From assembly GCF_000272045.2 (NCBI RefSeq), contig NZ_AJYZ02000019.1, positions 956,516 to 1,020,515 of the forward strand: 64,000 nt of DNA, in the 5' to 3' direction. Shown one piece after another: positions 9,646 through 19,190 of this stretch. The translations under genes were made by a program, and so were the position numbers. The notes beneath the pieces were generated by a model. The model was not told the origin of the DNA. It searched no databases and was given only the letters and a program-made list of their open reading frames with translations. Numbering within the stretch: the first letter of the stretch is position 1; each line of letters opens with the position of its first letter. This DNA is from Vibrio crassostreae 9ZC13 (lineage in GTDB: Bacteria > Pseudomonadota > Gammaproteobacteria > Enterobacterales > Vibrionaceae).

Positions 9646-11184
9646 CTAATTAAGAACAGTTTTTAACTTTTCAACACGCGAAAACAGCAGCCAATCCAAT
9701 AGCATCGCAGCCACAATCGTTGCACCCGCAAGTGGAAACAGTACTGAAATAACAACGACTGTGCCTAAGCCTGCTTTCCATAAGCCAGCATCACCGAACT
9801 TAGGTGGCGTGCCAAGCTTACGTTGGCCTGCTGAAGGTCTGCGAATCCACCACATCACTCCGCCGGTCACCGACACAACAATAAACGCCAAGCAGAACAG
9901 AGCGTTTAGAAGTTTGTTGATGATGCTGATGTCACCTTGATGCAATGAAATACCCACAGCTAACGTCTTGGCAATGAAGTTATAATCTTGCCATGTCACC
10001 TCACCCAGAATACGACCTGAGTATTGGTCGAGGTGTGTCGTACGATCCTGCGTTGGATCGATGATGTCACCGCCCATGGTATTGGCTGTCACCGTGTAAA
10101 CCCCCGTTTCTGAACGTGGGAAGTTCACCTTGTATTGCGTGAAACCGAGAGCTCGTGCTTTTTCGATAACATCATCAATACCAAAACTGCTTGCTGCCAT
10201 AACATGTTGAGAGTGGTCTTCGCCCATCTTAGAGTGATCATGAGGTTCAGATGCCTCTTCCACGTGATGTACATGTTTTGCAGGCTTATCTTGAGACAAC
10301 GGCAGCGGTGTTTGTTCTAGATTCCATAGAAGTTCTTCCTCTGAGCCATGGTTAAGCGATGTGTGCGTCTTATCAGACAGCGGAATATCGTCCCACATTT
10401 GAGCAGGGAAAGTGCTCCATGCTTGAACAAGCTTACCGCCCCAAAAACCTGTCCATGCCAATCCAGACAGAATAAACAACAACAGAACGAGCGATAACAC
10501 ACCTCCAATGTTCGCATGCAGATCACGCATTAAAATACGCGTTCCTGAACCAAATCGAAGCTTAAGAAAACCAGCGCGGCTCGCGTTATCTCTAGGTAAC
10601 CATAAGTAAATACCACTGATGAGCAACAGAATAGACAAGCTTATTGCGACTTCAATTAGATAATCACCCCAATCACCAATCAACAAAGTGCCGTGAATGT
10701 CATTCGCGAGTTGGTACAGGCTGTCGCTACGCGGAATCTCTCCGACCACTTCGCCCGTATATTGATTTACCGTGGCGAAGACCGATGTGCCGTCTACAAG
10801 TGCTACCGAAAAGCGGTTAGCCAGATCAGGAGCTTTGCTCGGAACAAACTGGGTAACCGAACCTTGTGGGTATTGAAGTTGTACTGCAGCTAACTGTTGT
10901 GACACTTTAATCGGCTCGCCCGATGCAACAATCTCTAGGGCTTCGTGGTGGAAAGTCAATTCGATTTCATCATCAAACAGCATCACCAAACCTGTAATGC
11001 TCAGCATTAACATAAACGGGATAACAAATAGCCCAGCATAGAAGTGCCAGCGCCATGTGAGGAAATAGAGGGTTTTATTGCGGTCTTTGCTTTTTATATT
11101 GGTTTTCGAACCGGTTGTTGCACTGCTTTTAGACTGCGAAGTTGCTTGTGCTTTCGCAGGGGTTTGAGATTCATTTCTCAACAT
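9646..11184 (-). CDS. PepSY-associated transmembrane protein
   Basis: The 512-residue protein has PepSY_TM architecture: an N-terminal membrane segment, a periplasmic region with PepSY repeats, and further membrane helices near the middle and C-terminus. Such proteins often accompany iron or siderophore uptake and flavin-dependent ferric reduction. A histidine-rich periplasmic loop (HVHHVEEASEPHDH and HSQH, about nt 10180-10280) could bind metal. I place the start at the ATG of MLRNES because AAAGGAA sits six bases before it; a GTG eight codons upstream lacks such a site. The next gene upstream encodes a DUF2946 protein, a common companion. Confidence 0.85.
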   Translation of the reverse strand: MLRNESQTPAKAQATSQSKSSATTGSKTNIKSKDRNKTLYFLTWRWHFYAGLFVIPFMLMLSITGLVMLFDDEIELTFHHEALEIVASGEPIKVSQQLAAVQLQYPQGSVTQFVPSKAPDLANRFSVALVDGTSVFATVNQYTGEVVGEIPRSDSLYQLANDIHGTLLIGDWGDYLIEVAISLSILLLISGIYLWLPRDNASRAGFLKLRFGSGTRILMRDLHANIGGVLSLVLLLFILSGLAWTGFWGGKLVQAWSTFPAQMWDDIPLSDKTHTSLNHGSEEELLWNLEQTPLPLSQDKPAKHVHHVEEASEPHDHSKMGEDHSQHVMAASSFGIDDVIEKARALGFTQYKVNFPRSETGVYTVTANTMGGDIIDPTQDRTTHLDQYSGRILGEVTWQDYNFIAKTLAVGISLHQGDISIINKLLNALFCLAFIVVSVTGGVMWWIRRPSAGQRKLGTPPKFGDAGLWKAGLGTVVVISVLFPLAGATIVAAMLLDWLLFSRVEKLKTVLN

Positions 11185-11213
11185 TATAATTTCCTTTGAC
11201 ACACGCAAACATA

Positions 11214-11232
11214 CCTTCTGAAAAATCAGAAA
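11214..11232 (-). other. Short hairpin in the PepSY gene leader
   Basis: TTCTGA and TCAGAA form a 6-bp stem with a 4-base loop about 30 bases before the start of the PepSY gene. Its function is unknown. Confidence 0.3.
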
Positions 11233-11295
11233 GTAATCTGAGCATGTTTAACTTTACTTAATACTTTATTTTTTAATTATTTTAATGGGTTAGGT

Positions 11296-11646
11296 TTAAG
11301 CAATAACAAAGGGAGGGCCGCGCGGGGCTTGCCTCGTGTAGCGTTCGCTTAGAGCCAAAAAAGCGTAGCTGTCGGAGACAATAGAACTCAGTCGAGTTGT
11401 CAGTAGTGTAGTGGGAAGTTCATCTTGGTGAAACGTGGAAAAATGGCTAAACGGACACGGCTTTCCTTTATGAGTATTAGGTTCGCCTTCTTCGATTTGA
11501 ACCAATTCAAAGCCATTGACCGTACATAACGACGCCCATACTCCCGCACTATTACCATGAGCATTGATAACAGGCATTAATGTCACTAGCGCCCAGCTTA
11601 ATGCTGTTGCAAGTAACATGAAGAAGTTGAACGAGGTTCGGCGCAT
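11296..11646 (-). CDS. DUF2946 family secreted or membrane-anchored protein
   Basis: This 116-residue protein starts with a hydrophobic signal or anchor (FFMLLATALSWALVTLMPVINA), then carries LCTVNGFELV and KGKPCPFSHF, typical of DUF2946, and ends with the family-like APRGPP motif. The two cysteines and nearby histidines suggest metal handling. It lies upstream of the PepSY gene on the same strand (gap 111 bases) and is probably co-regulated. Its putative ribosome binding site is buried in an inverted repeat, described separately. Function unknown. Confidence 0.75.
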   Translation of the reverse strand: MRRTSFNFFMLLATALSWALVTLMPVINAHGNSAGVWASLCTVNGFELVQIEEGEPNTHKGKPCPFSHFSTFHQDELPTTLLTTRLSSIVSDSYAFLALSERYTRQAPRGPPFVIA

Positions 11647-11647
11647 T

Positions 11648-11692
11648 ATTCCAAGTCTTTATAAATTTCCCTTATTATGAGGGACTTGGAAT
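11648..11692 (-). promoter_or_regulatory. 10-bp inverted repeat covering the DUF2946 ribosome binding site
   Basis: ATTCCAAGTC at 11648-11657 and GACTTGGAAT at 11683-11692 are perfect inverted repeats 25 bases apart. On the message the arm next to the start codon contains the GGA of the likely Shine-Dalgarno, and a second CCCT/AGGG hairpin nests inside. This could be a translational switch or a repressor operator. Confidence 0.5.
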
Positions 11693-11947
11693 ATAGGTAA
11701 ACGTAAAGATTAACAGCAAGTTAAAAAATTGAAGCTAACGCACACTCTTTTTCGTTAAATACTGGTTACAACACTAAAACTAAGAAAGTAATACTCATCT
11801 CTTTGCAGCAGGCTTTCGATAAAAGAGACAATAAAAACGCCGCCTTACACCTTCCTCGAAAGAGGGTAATGTAAGGCGGCGTTTTAGAAATCGAATCTTG
11901 AGGTTTGCTCTTTGTTACCTATCTAGCAAACGTTCATGATTAACGAA
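11693..11947. other. Intergenic region with terminator
   Basis: Upstream DNA of the leftward DUF2946 gene and the tail of the cytochrome b562 gene. Apart from the large hairpin at 11834-11885 I see nothing definable. Confidence 0.5.
11834..11885 (-). terminator. Strong terminator after the cytochrome b562-like gene
   Basis: A roughly 16-bp stem built on AAAACGCCGCCTTACA and its complement, with T runs on both strands. It ends the leftward gene just upstream. Confidence 0.85.
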
Positions 11948-12343
11948 TTAACCGAAGATCTTGCTCCAGATGCTTGGGTTACGCTTCTCATGGTACTCTT
12001 CACGAAGGCCATCAATAGTACGAAGTTCTTGCTGTGCCGACGCTAAGTCACCTTGGTCTAGCTTCTGCTCAATGCTATCCAGTGATGCACTGATCTTTTT
12101 GAAGCCTTCCATGAAGTTGTCTTCTTTCTCGACTGGGTAAACACCCGTTTTCAGCTCTGCCACTAGCGTATCTAAACGAACGATAGGCTTTTGCATCTCT
12201 TCAATGCTTTGAGCTTCTGCCGCTTGTTTGAACGCAAGCTTCATTTCTTGCATGTTTTTCTTAAGGTCTACATTAGCAAATGCGTTGCCAGACAATACTG
12301 AAGCAGCGATTAAGCCAGATAAAAGGATTGAGCGAGTTTTCAT
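11948..12343 (-). CDS. Cytochrome b562 family protein
   Basis: A 131-residue periplasmic four-helix-bundle protein. A signal peptide of about 23 residues ends in GNAFA. The methionine in VDLKKNM matches the N-terminal heme ligand of cytochrome b562, and the histidine in LREEYHEKR matches the C-terminal ligand. Its physiological partner is unknown. A GGAG ribosome binding site precedes the ATG. It is a single-gene unit ending in a strong terminator. Confidence 0.82.
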   Translation of the reverse strand: MKTRSILLSGLIAASVLSGNAFANVDLKKNMQEMKLAFKQAAEAQSIEEMQKPIVRLDTLVAELKTGVYPVEKEDNFMEGFKKISASLDSIEQKLDQGDLASAQQELRTIDGLREEYHEKRNPSIWSKIFG

Positions 12344-12487
12344 TGTTTCTCCAGGTGAAGCGGTGTCTTTGAAGTTAGAGCCGTCATTACTGTGGCACTT
12401 CGACTTTATTATTTTCGGCTAGTGTATACAAAAATCTTTCAGGCACAAAAATTGATTGTGTCGAAATGCAAACCCGCCGACATTCTC

Positions 12488-13234
12488 TTAAACAAGATCT
12501 GAATATTCTGGGATTTCATTACGACCGCGCAAGGCCAAAAAGGCTAGGAACTGCTTTGGCGAATGGGTAATCACTTTACTCGAATCTACGCCCACTTCAT
12601 CTAACAATGCTGCGACTAAGTCTAAGCCACCGACATCTAAACAGAAATGCGCATCGCTGCCTGTTGTAATAAATGCACCCTTCGCTTTCGCTATTCTTGC
12701 AATCTCATAGCAGCGGTCAACACTGCCAACTCGGCTATTGCCTTTGAGTGTGGTGTTGTTGATCTCAATCGCCACGTTGTTCTCAACCGCACATTGAATA
12801 ACGGCTTCGAAATCGAAATCAAAATTAGGATTGCCTAAGTGACCAAGCGCATCAATTCGACCGCCCTTAATCACATTCAACAATGCTTCTGTATGGGTAG
12901 CGACATCCGATGGGCGAAATACTGGCTCATGAAAACTCGCGATCACCCAATCCAAGTTCTTATCCACACTCGGATGAATGTCGATTTCACCCTGTGTGTT
13001 CATGATGTTTGACTCAACACCTCGAATAATTGCGACATCTTCAATAAAACGAGGGAGCACACGCTGATTGCTGAAGAACCAATAGTGTGGCGCGCCCGGC
13101 ATTGATTCTGAATGATCAGTAGTACAAAACATGGCTAAACCATTTTGCTTTGCCGACTTGGCGTTTTCGATCAATGTGCTGTAAGCATGACCACTTGCGT
13201 ATGTGTGGGTGTGAGTATCTACTTTGAGTTCCAT
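12488..13234 (-). CDS. PHP-domain phosphatase, YcdX family
   Basis: The 248-residue protein has the metal-binding motifs of the PHP family: DTHTHT at residues 6-11, TTDHSE near 40, GHLGNPNFD near 135, and TGSDAHF near 195. The family is typified by the trinuclear-zinc phosphatase YcdX, whose natural substrate is uncertain. The length matches the family. It stands alone, convergent with nothing, and is divergent from the HD-GYP gene. Confidence 0.9.
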   Translation of the reverse strand: MELKVDTHTHTYASGHAYSTLIENAKSAKQNGLAMFCTTDHSESMPGAPHYWFFSNQRVLPRFIEDVAIIRGVESNIMNTQGEIDIHPSVDKNLDWVIASFHEPVFRPSDVATHTEALLNVIKGGRIDALGHLGNPNFDFDFEAVIQCAVENNVAIEINNTTLKGNSRVGSVDRCYEIARIAKAKGAFITTGSDAHFCLDVGGLDLVAALLDEVGVDSSKVITHSPKQFLAFLALRGRNEIPEYSDLV

Positions 13235-13555
13235 GAATCAATGCCCTCTTCGCTCGGTCAAAATACGTTTTTCAGAAAGTAACTCTGAATCTCTTTCAGG
13301 AAAAGAATACTTCAGAAAATGAATGCCTAATGGCAACAATTCGGCCAGTTTATCAGCTGAAAGTGACAATTAGCACCCAAACATAAAGGTTTATTACTGG
13401 TTCATTTACACGACACGGGAATACGTGGCTAACCAGAGCCAGCCAGCGCTTGCTCTTATCTAAGTCGAACCGCAAACACTCGGTAATTGCGCCAATTTTT
13501 TGCAACCTACCCAAGTTCGTCAATACTTAAGCCAGCCTACAAACTGGAGTGTTAG
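13235..13555. other. Divergent intergenic region, PHP phosphatase / HD-GYP
   Basis: A 321-base region that should hold both promoters. The ribosome binding site GGAG lies six bases before the HD-GYP start. No strong palindrome or RNA is visible. Confidence 0.5.
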
Positions 13556-16500
13556 ATGAGAAGAAGACGATATCCGCTGAGTATCCACATCACTAGCCTT
13601 TTCCTAATTTTGACAACACTTGTCGGTGCGGTATTGATTTCGATTAGTTATCGGCACTCCCAAGAGCTGCTGCTAGGCACAGTGCGCGAGATCAGTAATG
13701 AGCACCGCGACAAACTGGAATCAGTATTTAAACAAGCCATTGCCCCTGTTATCACAACCTTAAATGTGATGGCGGTGAGCCCGTTTGTTGCTCATCAAGC
13801 TTCCGCTGTCGAAAAAGACTCTTGGCTTGCTTCGGTCGATATCATCTTCAAGCAAAACACCAATTTGGTCGCTCTATTTTATGGTTCTGAAGATGGTGAC
13901 TTCAGAATCTTTCGTCCATTAAGCACCAATAAACAGAGAGCCGAAAACAGCGCGCCCGCTAAAGCGACCATGATGGTCAGCAGCACCAATCTAGACGGTG
14001 AAAACTTTATTACCTATCTTGATGGCGCACATCAAGTGATCAATACTCGACAAGCAGAGAGTAAGTTCAACCCCACCACTCGTCCTTGGTTTCGTAACGC
14101 AAAGCCTGATGGCTCAATACAACTCTCTGAGCCCTATCTATTCTATTTCCTGCAAACCAATGGCATTACACTCTCTAGGCGTTCTGCCGATGGCAAGCAT
14201 GTGGTTGGTGCCGACTTTACGTTGAGTTCCCTCTCTTCTCAGATCAGTGAATTAGCTTATTCTCCGCAAACCCGACTCGCCTTGTTCGATCAACATTTTA
14301 ATCTTCTCGGTCAGCATCAACTTGAGCTATCAGTACCCAAGCCTGACTCCCAATCTGATGACACAAGTAAAACTGAGCAAACGAACAACCAAACGACGGG
14401 GAATCTCTCTGGCAGTGAGCAAGACCAAAGCTTCTTTAATGTGCCCAAACGTGAACAGATGGAAGCATTGAAAGCGTCCGTTATTGCGCCGCTTATCTCT
14501 GATGAAGAGAAGTTTAACCTCAATCTAAAAAACGTTGAGTACAACTTAAACACTTGGGCACTAACGCTAACGCCGGTTCAACTGACTCAAAATGTCACCT
14601 TATACTTGGCAGAAGCGACGCCACACAATGAGCTGCTCGCTGATCTTATCTCGATGCGAGACAAGCAAGTTGCGGTCGCGATTGGGATGTTGTTCATCTG
14701 CTTCGCTATCGTATGGTTTGTTGCTAATCGACTGTCTCAGCCGCTCAATACGCTGATGCAACTCACCGACAACATCGCTCGGTTCGACTTCAGGCGTACT
14801 CATTATCCCAAAAGCATGATTCAAGAAGTGGCTAACCTCGCCCACTCGATTGAGCTAATGGAACACACGCTTCATGATCTGATTACCCTACTTCGAGACA
14901 CCGCCGGGAATCAGGAGTTTTCGATCTTAGCCAAGAACATTGCTCATCAAAGCTATTTAATTACCAAAGCAGAAACCATTGTCCTTTTCACTCAATCCAA
15001 AGAGAAAGACGTGTTTGATACGGCAGCCAACCTTGCCATTCTTCCTTTTAAGGCCGACATCAATGACTTCATCAAACACACGCCTTGGTTGCTGTGTCAG
15101 CTTAGATCTGGTGAGACGATCCATTTAAACAGAGAAGACAATGTTCTCAACTATTACCAAGATTCGATCTTCAATTCAGACCTGTACCTATTTCCACTAT
15201 TAAACCGAGAGAAACTGTTGGTAGGGATTGTGGCAATTGGCTATGAGAGACCAATTACCAAGATGCAGGCAGACAAGCACGCCTTTTTAAGAGAGTTGCT
15301 CAGCTTTGCGGAAATAGCGAAAGACAACATCGACCAAATGCAGCAACAAAAAGACATGCTTAATGCCTTTATTGAGCTGATTGCATCGGCGATTGATACC
15401 AAGTCACCTTATACGGGCGGGCATTGCCAACGAGTGCCTGAGCTCACCAAATGGCTAACTCAAGCAACCATAGATGATGACCGCTATTACCCGCAATTCT
15501 CATTGGACAGTAAACAGTGGGAAGAGTTGATGCTCGCCGCTTGGCTTCATGACTGCGGCAAGGTGACCACGCCTGAATATGTGGTAGATAAGGCAACAAA
15601 ACTGGAAACCATTTACGACCGAATCCACGAAGTGCGAATGCGTTTTGAGTTGTTGAAACAGCAAGCGGAAACCGATTACTGGAAAGCGATGGCGAACGGT
15701 GCACTACAAGAAGAACAACTCAAAATACTCGAACAAAGCCTGTCTGAACTGGATGAGGAGTTTGCCTTCGTTGCTGAGTGTAATCTTGGCGGCGAATCTA
15801 TGACGGAAGAGCAGCTAGAACGCTTAGATCAAATAGCCAAACGCCAATGGAAACGTACACTGGATGATCAATTGGGTTTGTCTTGGTCTGAAAAAGAGAG
15901 ATTTAACACCCAAAAAGAGTCGATTGAGAAAGAGAGAACTGAGCCAACAAGTCAGGAAAAGGGTTTGCCTGTCATGGAGCCTCTGCTTGCCGACAAACCG
16001 GAGCATAAAATACCTTGGGACAATGGCTTTAACCCTGCCGATGTATGGCAAGAAGCGTTTGTACTTAAGCCCGGAGAAGTTAAATACAACCAAGGTGAAC
16101 TGCACAATTTGAAAGTACGCCGTGGTACGCTAAACGATGAAGAACGTTTCATGATCAACGATCATATTATCCAAACCTTCACCATGCTCAACAAGTTGCC
16201 TTACCCGCCTTACCTTCAAAACATTCCGGATATCGCCAGCGGACACCACGAACGTATCGACGGTAAGGGATACCCAAGAGGCTTAAACGAAGACCAGTTA
16301 CCTCTGCCGTCCAGAGCAATGGCAATTGCTGATGTCTTTGAAGCGCTCACCTCTAGTGATCGCCCTTATAAGAAAGGTAAACTCTTAAGCGAATCACTCA
16401 ACATCATGACCGACATGGCCACCAGCGGTCATATCGATCCCAAGTTGTATTTACTGTTTTTGGAAAACAAAATCTACGATAAATACGCTGAGCGATTCCT

Positions 16501-16579
16501 AGAAATGAACCAACGCTGCGAGATTGACCCGCACGAACACATCGACCGAGTAAAAGAATACATACGCTCATTGTTCTAA
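13556..16579 (+). CDS. Membrane sensor HD-GYP cyclic-di-GMP phosphodiesterase
   Basis: This 1007-residue inner-membrane protein should hydrolyse cyclic di-GMP. An N-terminal membrane helix (about 10-30) precedes a periplasmic Cache-like sensor with SKFNPTTRPWF, a second membrane helix near 372-392, a HAMP region to about 440, and a GAF-like region. The HD-GYP domain follows: GGHCQRV near 625, the catalytic WLHDCGK near 662, and GHHERIDGKGYPRGL near 895. Metal-ligand residues look intact. The domain is split by a roughly 180-residue charged, helical insertion after the HD motif. The sensor ligand is unknown. Confidence 0.92.
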   Translation: MRRRRYPLSIHITSLFLILTTLVGAVLISISYRHSQELLLGTVREISNEHRDKLESVFKQAIAPVITTLNVMAVSPFVAHQASAVEKDSWLASVDIIFKQNTNLVALFYGSEDGDFRIFRPLSTNKQRAENSAPAKATMMVSSTNLDGENFITYLDGAHQVINTRQAESKFNPTTRPWFRNAKPDGSIQLSEPYLFYFLQTNGITLSRRSADGKHVVGADFTLSSLSSQISELAYSPQTRLALFDQHFNLLGQHQLELSVPKPDSQSDDTSKTEQTNNQTTGNLSGSEQDQSFFNVPKREQMEALKASVIAPLISDEEKFNLNLKNVEYNLNTWALTLTPVQLTQNVTLYLAEATPHNELLADLISMRDKQVAVAIGMLFICFAIVWFVANRLSQPLNTLMQLTDNIARFDFRRTHYPKSMIQEVANLAHSIELMEHTLHDLITLLRDTAGNQEFSILAKNIAHQSYLITKAETIVLFTQSKEKDVFDTAANLAILPFKADINDFIKHTPWLLCQLRSGETIHLNREDNVLNYYQDSIFNSDLYLFPLLNREKLLVGIVAIGYERPITKMQADKHAFLRELLSFAEIAKDNIDQMQQQKDMLNAFIELIASAIDTKSPYTGGHCQRVPELTKWLTQATIDDDRYYPQFSLDSKQWEELMLAAWLHDCGKVTTPEYVVDKATKLETIYDRIHEVRMRFELLKQQAETDYWKAMANGALQEEQLKILEQSLSELDEEFAFVAECNLGGESMTEEQLERLDQIAKRQWKRTLDDQLGLSWSEKERFNTQKESIEKERTEPTSQEKGLPVMEPLLADKPEHKIPWDNGFNPADVWQEAFVLKPGEVKYNQGELHNLKVRRGTLNDEERFMINDHIIQTFTMLNKLPYPPYLQNIPDIASGHHERIDGKGYPRGLNEDQLPLPSRAMAIADVFEALTSSDRPYKKGKLLSESLNIMTDMATSGHIDPKLYLLFLENKIYDKYAERFLEMNQRCEIDPHEHIDRVKEYIRSLF

Positions 16580-16586
16580 GTTTTAA

Positions 16587-16625
16587 ATTAACCATTCAGA
16601 GGATAAGCCATAACTCAATGGTTAG
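16587..16625. terminator. Weak hairpin between convergent genes
   Basis: TAACCATT pairs with AATGGTTA across about 22 bases between the HD-GYP stop and the EamA stop. Without a strong T tract this is only a possible bidirectional terminator. Confidence 0.35.
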
Positions 16626-17647
16626 CTTTTAGCTGCCGAGTCCAATACCGCAACGTCCACTACAGTCGCTACAGCCACTGTGGTGTGCGGTTTTTGTTTG
16701 GCTTTCGCCTTGCTGTGTCTTTTTGCCAGCAATGTATTGGTGATGCTCGCCACGACAATCAGGTTAATGCCAATCATCTGCTGTGTAGAAAACACATCAT
16801 CAAAGAACAAGCCCTGCCAAAGCGCGCTAAACAGCATGTTAGTAAAAATCAGAGGTGCCAACTGGGAGCCACTGTCTGCAAGCTTATACGCCTTGGAACG
16901 GAAGATTTGGGTATTGATGGTAAACAGTGCAAGACCAAGTGATCCGAGAACAATCCAGCGTAAATCGTCAAAAGACAGCAACGCCGACAAGGTTCCTTTC
17001 TCTGCACTTTCAAGTACATCAGGCACCGCAGAAACAGAAGTAAACACCACCATTGGTATCACAATAATTGCCGCAACTAAAAAGGTCCACGCGTTAAGCT
17101 CTGCCGGAGTCAGGCTGGTTTTAGACGCTCGGTACAAACTCACTTGCGAGCCAGAATTAAATACCCCCGCGAGAAGCCCAAGCAGAAGCGCAGGTCTAAA
17201 GAACTCCGAACCCAACTCAAACTGCGACCAATCCCCCGCCATCATCACTACGCCAACAAAGGTGACAGCTAAACACACTATCGTCGTTGTATGAATCTTG
17301 GTTCTAAATATTAACTTTTCTAACAATGGAATAAACAGAGGACCAGTACTGAACAACACGACCCCTTCAACTAGCGTTAAGGTTTGCAGTGAAGTAAGGA
17401 AACACCACTGACACGCCACCATAAAGATCGCCCGCATCACCAAAGGTTTCCACATTTCTCGTGTCGGCTTGCTGATTTTGTAAAAGGTCAGGAAAAGAAA
17501 TAAAAACAGACTGGGTAACAAAAAACGCACAAAACTGAGTAACGAAGTGGGCATCACTTCAGATAGATACTTGGCCATCAAGCCACTTAAAGACAAACTG
17601 AACGTCGACAACAACATGAAAGTCGTCGCCTTGGTAATATCAGACAT
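16622..17647 (-). CDS. EamA/DMT-family transporter
   Basis: A 341-residue hydrophobic protein with about ten membrane helices in two EamA repeats, of the drug/metabolite transporter superfamily. I choose the ATG of MSDITKA because AGGAGG lies eight bases before it; a GTG three codons upstream overlaps that ribosome binding site. The C-terminal tail is hydrophilic and alanine-rich. It is divergent from a GcvA-like LysR gene across 91 bases, so that regulator probably controls it. Substrate unknown. Confidence 0.85.
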   Translation of the reverse strand: MSDITKATTFMLLSTFSLSLSGLMAKYLSEVMPTSLLSFVRFLLPSLFLFLFLTFYKISKPTREMWKPLVMRAIFMVACQWCFLTSLQTLTLVEGVVLFSTGPLFIPLLEKLIFRTKIHTTTIVCLAVTFVGVVMMAGDWSQFELGSEFFRPALLLGLLAGVFNSGSQVSLYRASKTSLTPAELNAWTFLVAAIIVIPMVVFTSVSAVPDVLESAEKGTLSALLSFDDLRWIVLGSLGLALFTINTQIFRSKAYKLADSGSQLAPLIFTNMLFSALWQGLFFDDVFSTQQMIGINLIVVASITNTLLAKRHSKAKAKQKPHTTVAVATVVDVAVLDSAAKS

Positions 17648-17738
17648 AATTATCACCTCCTATGACATCTATTTTAGAGGCGTGACGTAATGAAAAATAG
17701 CGAGTAATATTAACTATAACTGTAAGGAAAACTTACCA

Positions 17739-18686
17739 ATGAAAAAACTCGTTCCGCTTAAATCCGTTTATGCTTTCATTGCTGTTGCTGAGACTGGCAG
17801 CATGACCGACGCCGCGCGGGTATTGTACGTCAGTCACTCTGCGGTAAGCCAAGCGATAAAGTCGTTAGAACAACTGGTCAACAAGCCTCTGTTTCAACGA
17901 GTCGGTCGTCGTGTTGTTCTTAATGCCGCAGGTAAGCGATATTACCGCAAAGTTGCTCCCGCACTTGAGCAAGTGATAGAGGCGACCGAAGAGCTTGCCA
18001 GAACGCCTAACGACCACCGCATTACCCTCAACATGGTCAATTCGCTAGCGATGCACTGGTGGATCCCACGAGTTCCCGACTTCCAAGCCTTCGCTCCCTC
18101 ACTTGATATCCGCATTTCGACGCTAACTGGCCCTTTCGATATCGAGCAGGAAGGGGTCGATGTTGCGCTTGTACATGGCAAACCCAACGAGTGGGAACAA
18201 TATTACAGCGAGAAACTGGGCGACGATGATCTGGTCTTGGTGTGTAGCCCTACGATATTAAAAAACCAGACCGGATTGAGCGTCGAACAACTCGTCAAAC
18301 AAAACCCGACCATTGGCGTTTTTAACCTCAGGCGGCAACACGACTGGCAAGTGTGGTGCGACAATTACCAAATCCCAATGCCCACATTCCATAGCAATTT
18401 GACGTTCGATGTCTCCATTCAAGCGGTGCAAGCTTCAATTCGTTCGTTAGGCGTACTAGTAACGCATCGCTTGTTTGTGAAAGATGATATCAGCCATGGG
18501 ATGCTTGTCGAATTGGGTAAACCGGTTGCTAACCCGCACCAAGATTTTTACTTTGTTTGCCCAAAAAACAAATTAAAACAAGAAAGTGTGCTAAAACTGA
18601 GAACATGGTTAAGACATGAATTCACACGCTCAGAGACAGCACTGAACGATGACATTCAAGAGCAAGACCAAACTATCAATCAATAA
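17739..18686 (+). CDS. LysR-family regulator, GcvA-like
   Basis: The 315-residue protein has a LysR helix-turn-helix at about residues 10-68 (GSMTDAARVLYVSHSAVSQA) and an effector domain of the GcvA group, seen in RVPDFQAFAPSLDIRIST and GVDVALVHG. An AAGGAA ribosome binding site precedes the ATG. The short intergenic region shared with the divergent EamA exporter is the natural place for its operator. The YbjQ gene follows 36 bases downstream and may be co-transcribed. Confidence 0.87.
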   Translation: MKKLVPLKSVYAFIAVAETGSMTDAARVLYVSHSAVSQAIKSLEQLVNKPLFQRVGRRVVLNAAGKRYYRKVAPALEQVIEATEELARTPNDHRITLNMVNSLAMHWWIPRVPDFQAFAPSLDIRISTLTGPFDIEQEGVDVALVHGKPNEWEQYYSEKLGDDDLVLVCSPTILKNQTGLSVEQLVKQNPTIGVFNLRRQHDWQVWCDNYQIPMPTFHSNLTFDVSIQAVQASIRSLGVLVTHRLFVKDDISHGMLVELGKPVANPHQDFYFVCPKNKLKQESVLKLRTWLRHEFTRSETALNDDIQEQDQTINQ

Positions 18687-18722
18687 GCGAGTGACAGCTC
18701 AGCAAGCTTACAAGAGGCCATT

Positions 18723-19043
18723 ATGATTATTACCACCACACAATCAGTCGAAGGCAAACGCATTGTCGATTACAAAGGGGTTATTGCCGGAGAAGCCATT
18801 CTAGGGGTGAACGTTTTCAAAGATATGTTTTCAGGAATTCGTGACTTTGTGGGTGGACGTTCTGGCACCTACGAGAAAGAACTAGAAAAAGCACGTAACT
18901 ACGCGTTCAAAGAGTTAGAACAGAAAGCGATTGAAGCGGGTGCCAACGCGGTGGTGGGTGTCGACATCGATTATGAAGTCTTGGGTACAGGTAATGGCAT
19001 GTTGATGGTGTCTGCTAGTGGCACTGCGGTGGTGGTTGCTTAG
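18723..19043 (+). CDS. YbjQ/UPF0145 family protein
   Basis: At 106 residues this has the length of YbjQ, a small soluble pentameric protein of unknown function sometimes described as heavy-metal binding. The repeated motif [20 protein letters not shown] followed by VVGVDIDYE is diagnostic of the family. It follows the LysR gene closely and ends before a bidirectional terminator. Confidence 0.9.
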   Translation: MIITTTQSVEGKRIVDYKGVIAGEAILGVNVFKDMFSGIRDFVGGRSGTYEKELEKARNYAFKELEQKAIEAGANAVVGVDIDYEVLGTGNGMLMVSASGTAVVVA

Positions 19044-19119
19044 CCAGTGGCAAACCCATCGCTCAATAGCTCTATCCATCGAATAACGGATTCATTCGCT
19101 TAATCGTGTGATTCTCTAA

Positions 19120-19159
19120 AAATGCCCCTTAGCTAAATCGCTAACTAAGGGGCGTTATT
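19120..19159. terminator. Bidirectional terminator between ybjQ and the M23 peptidase gene
   Basis: GCCCCTTAG pairs with CTAAGGGGC around a 12-base loop. It separates two convergent genes. Confidence 0.75.
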
Positions 19160-19190
19160 GTATTCGCTGCCAAACTAGGCTTGAATATCT

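Noticed and set aside
16680..17294. Long open frame opposite the EamA transporter gene
   Set aside because: It lies wholly antisense to a clear membrane protein gene; low-complexity hydrophobic codons readily give such frames.
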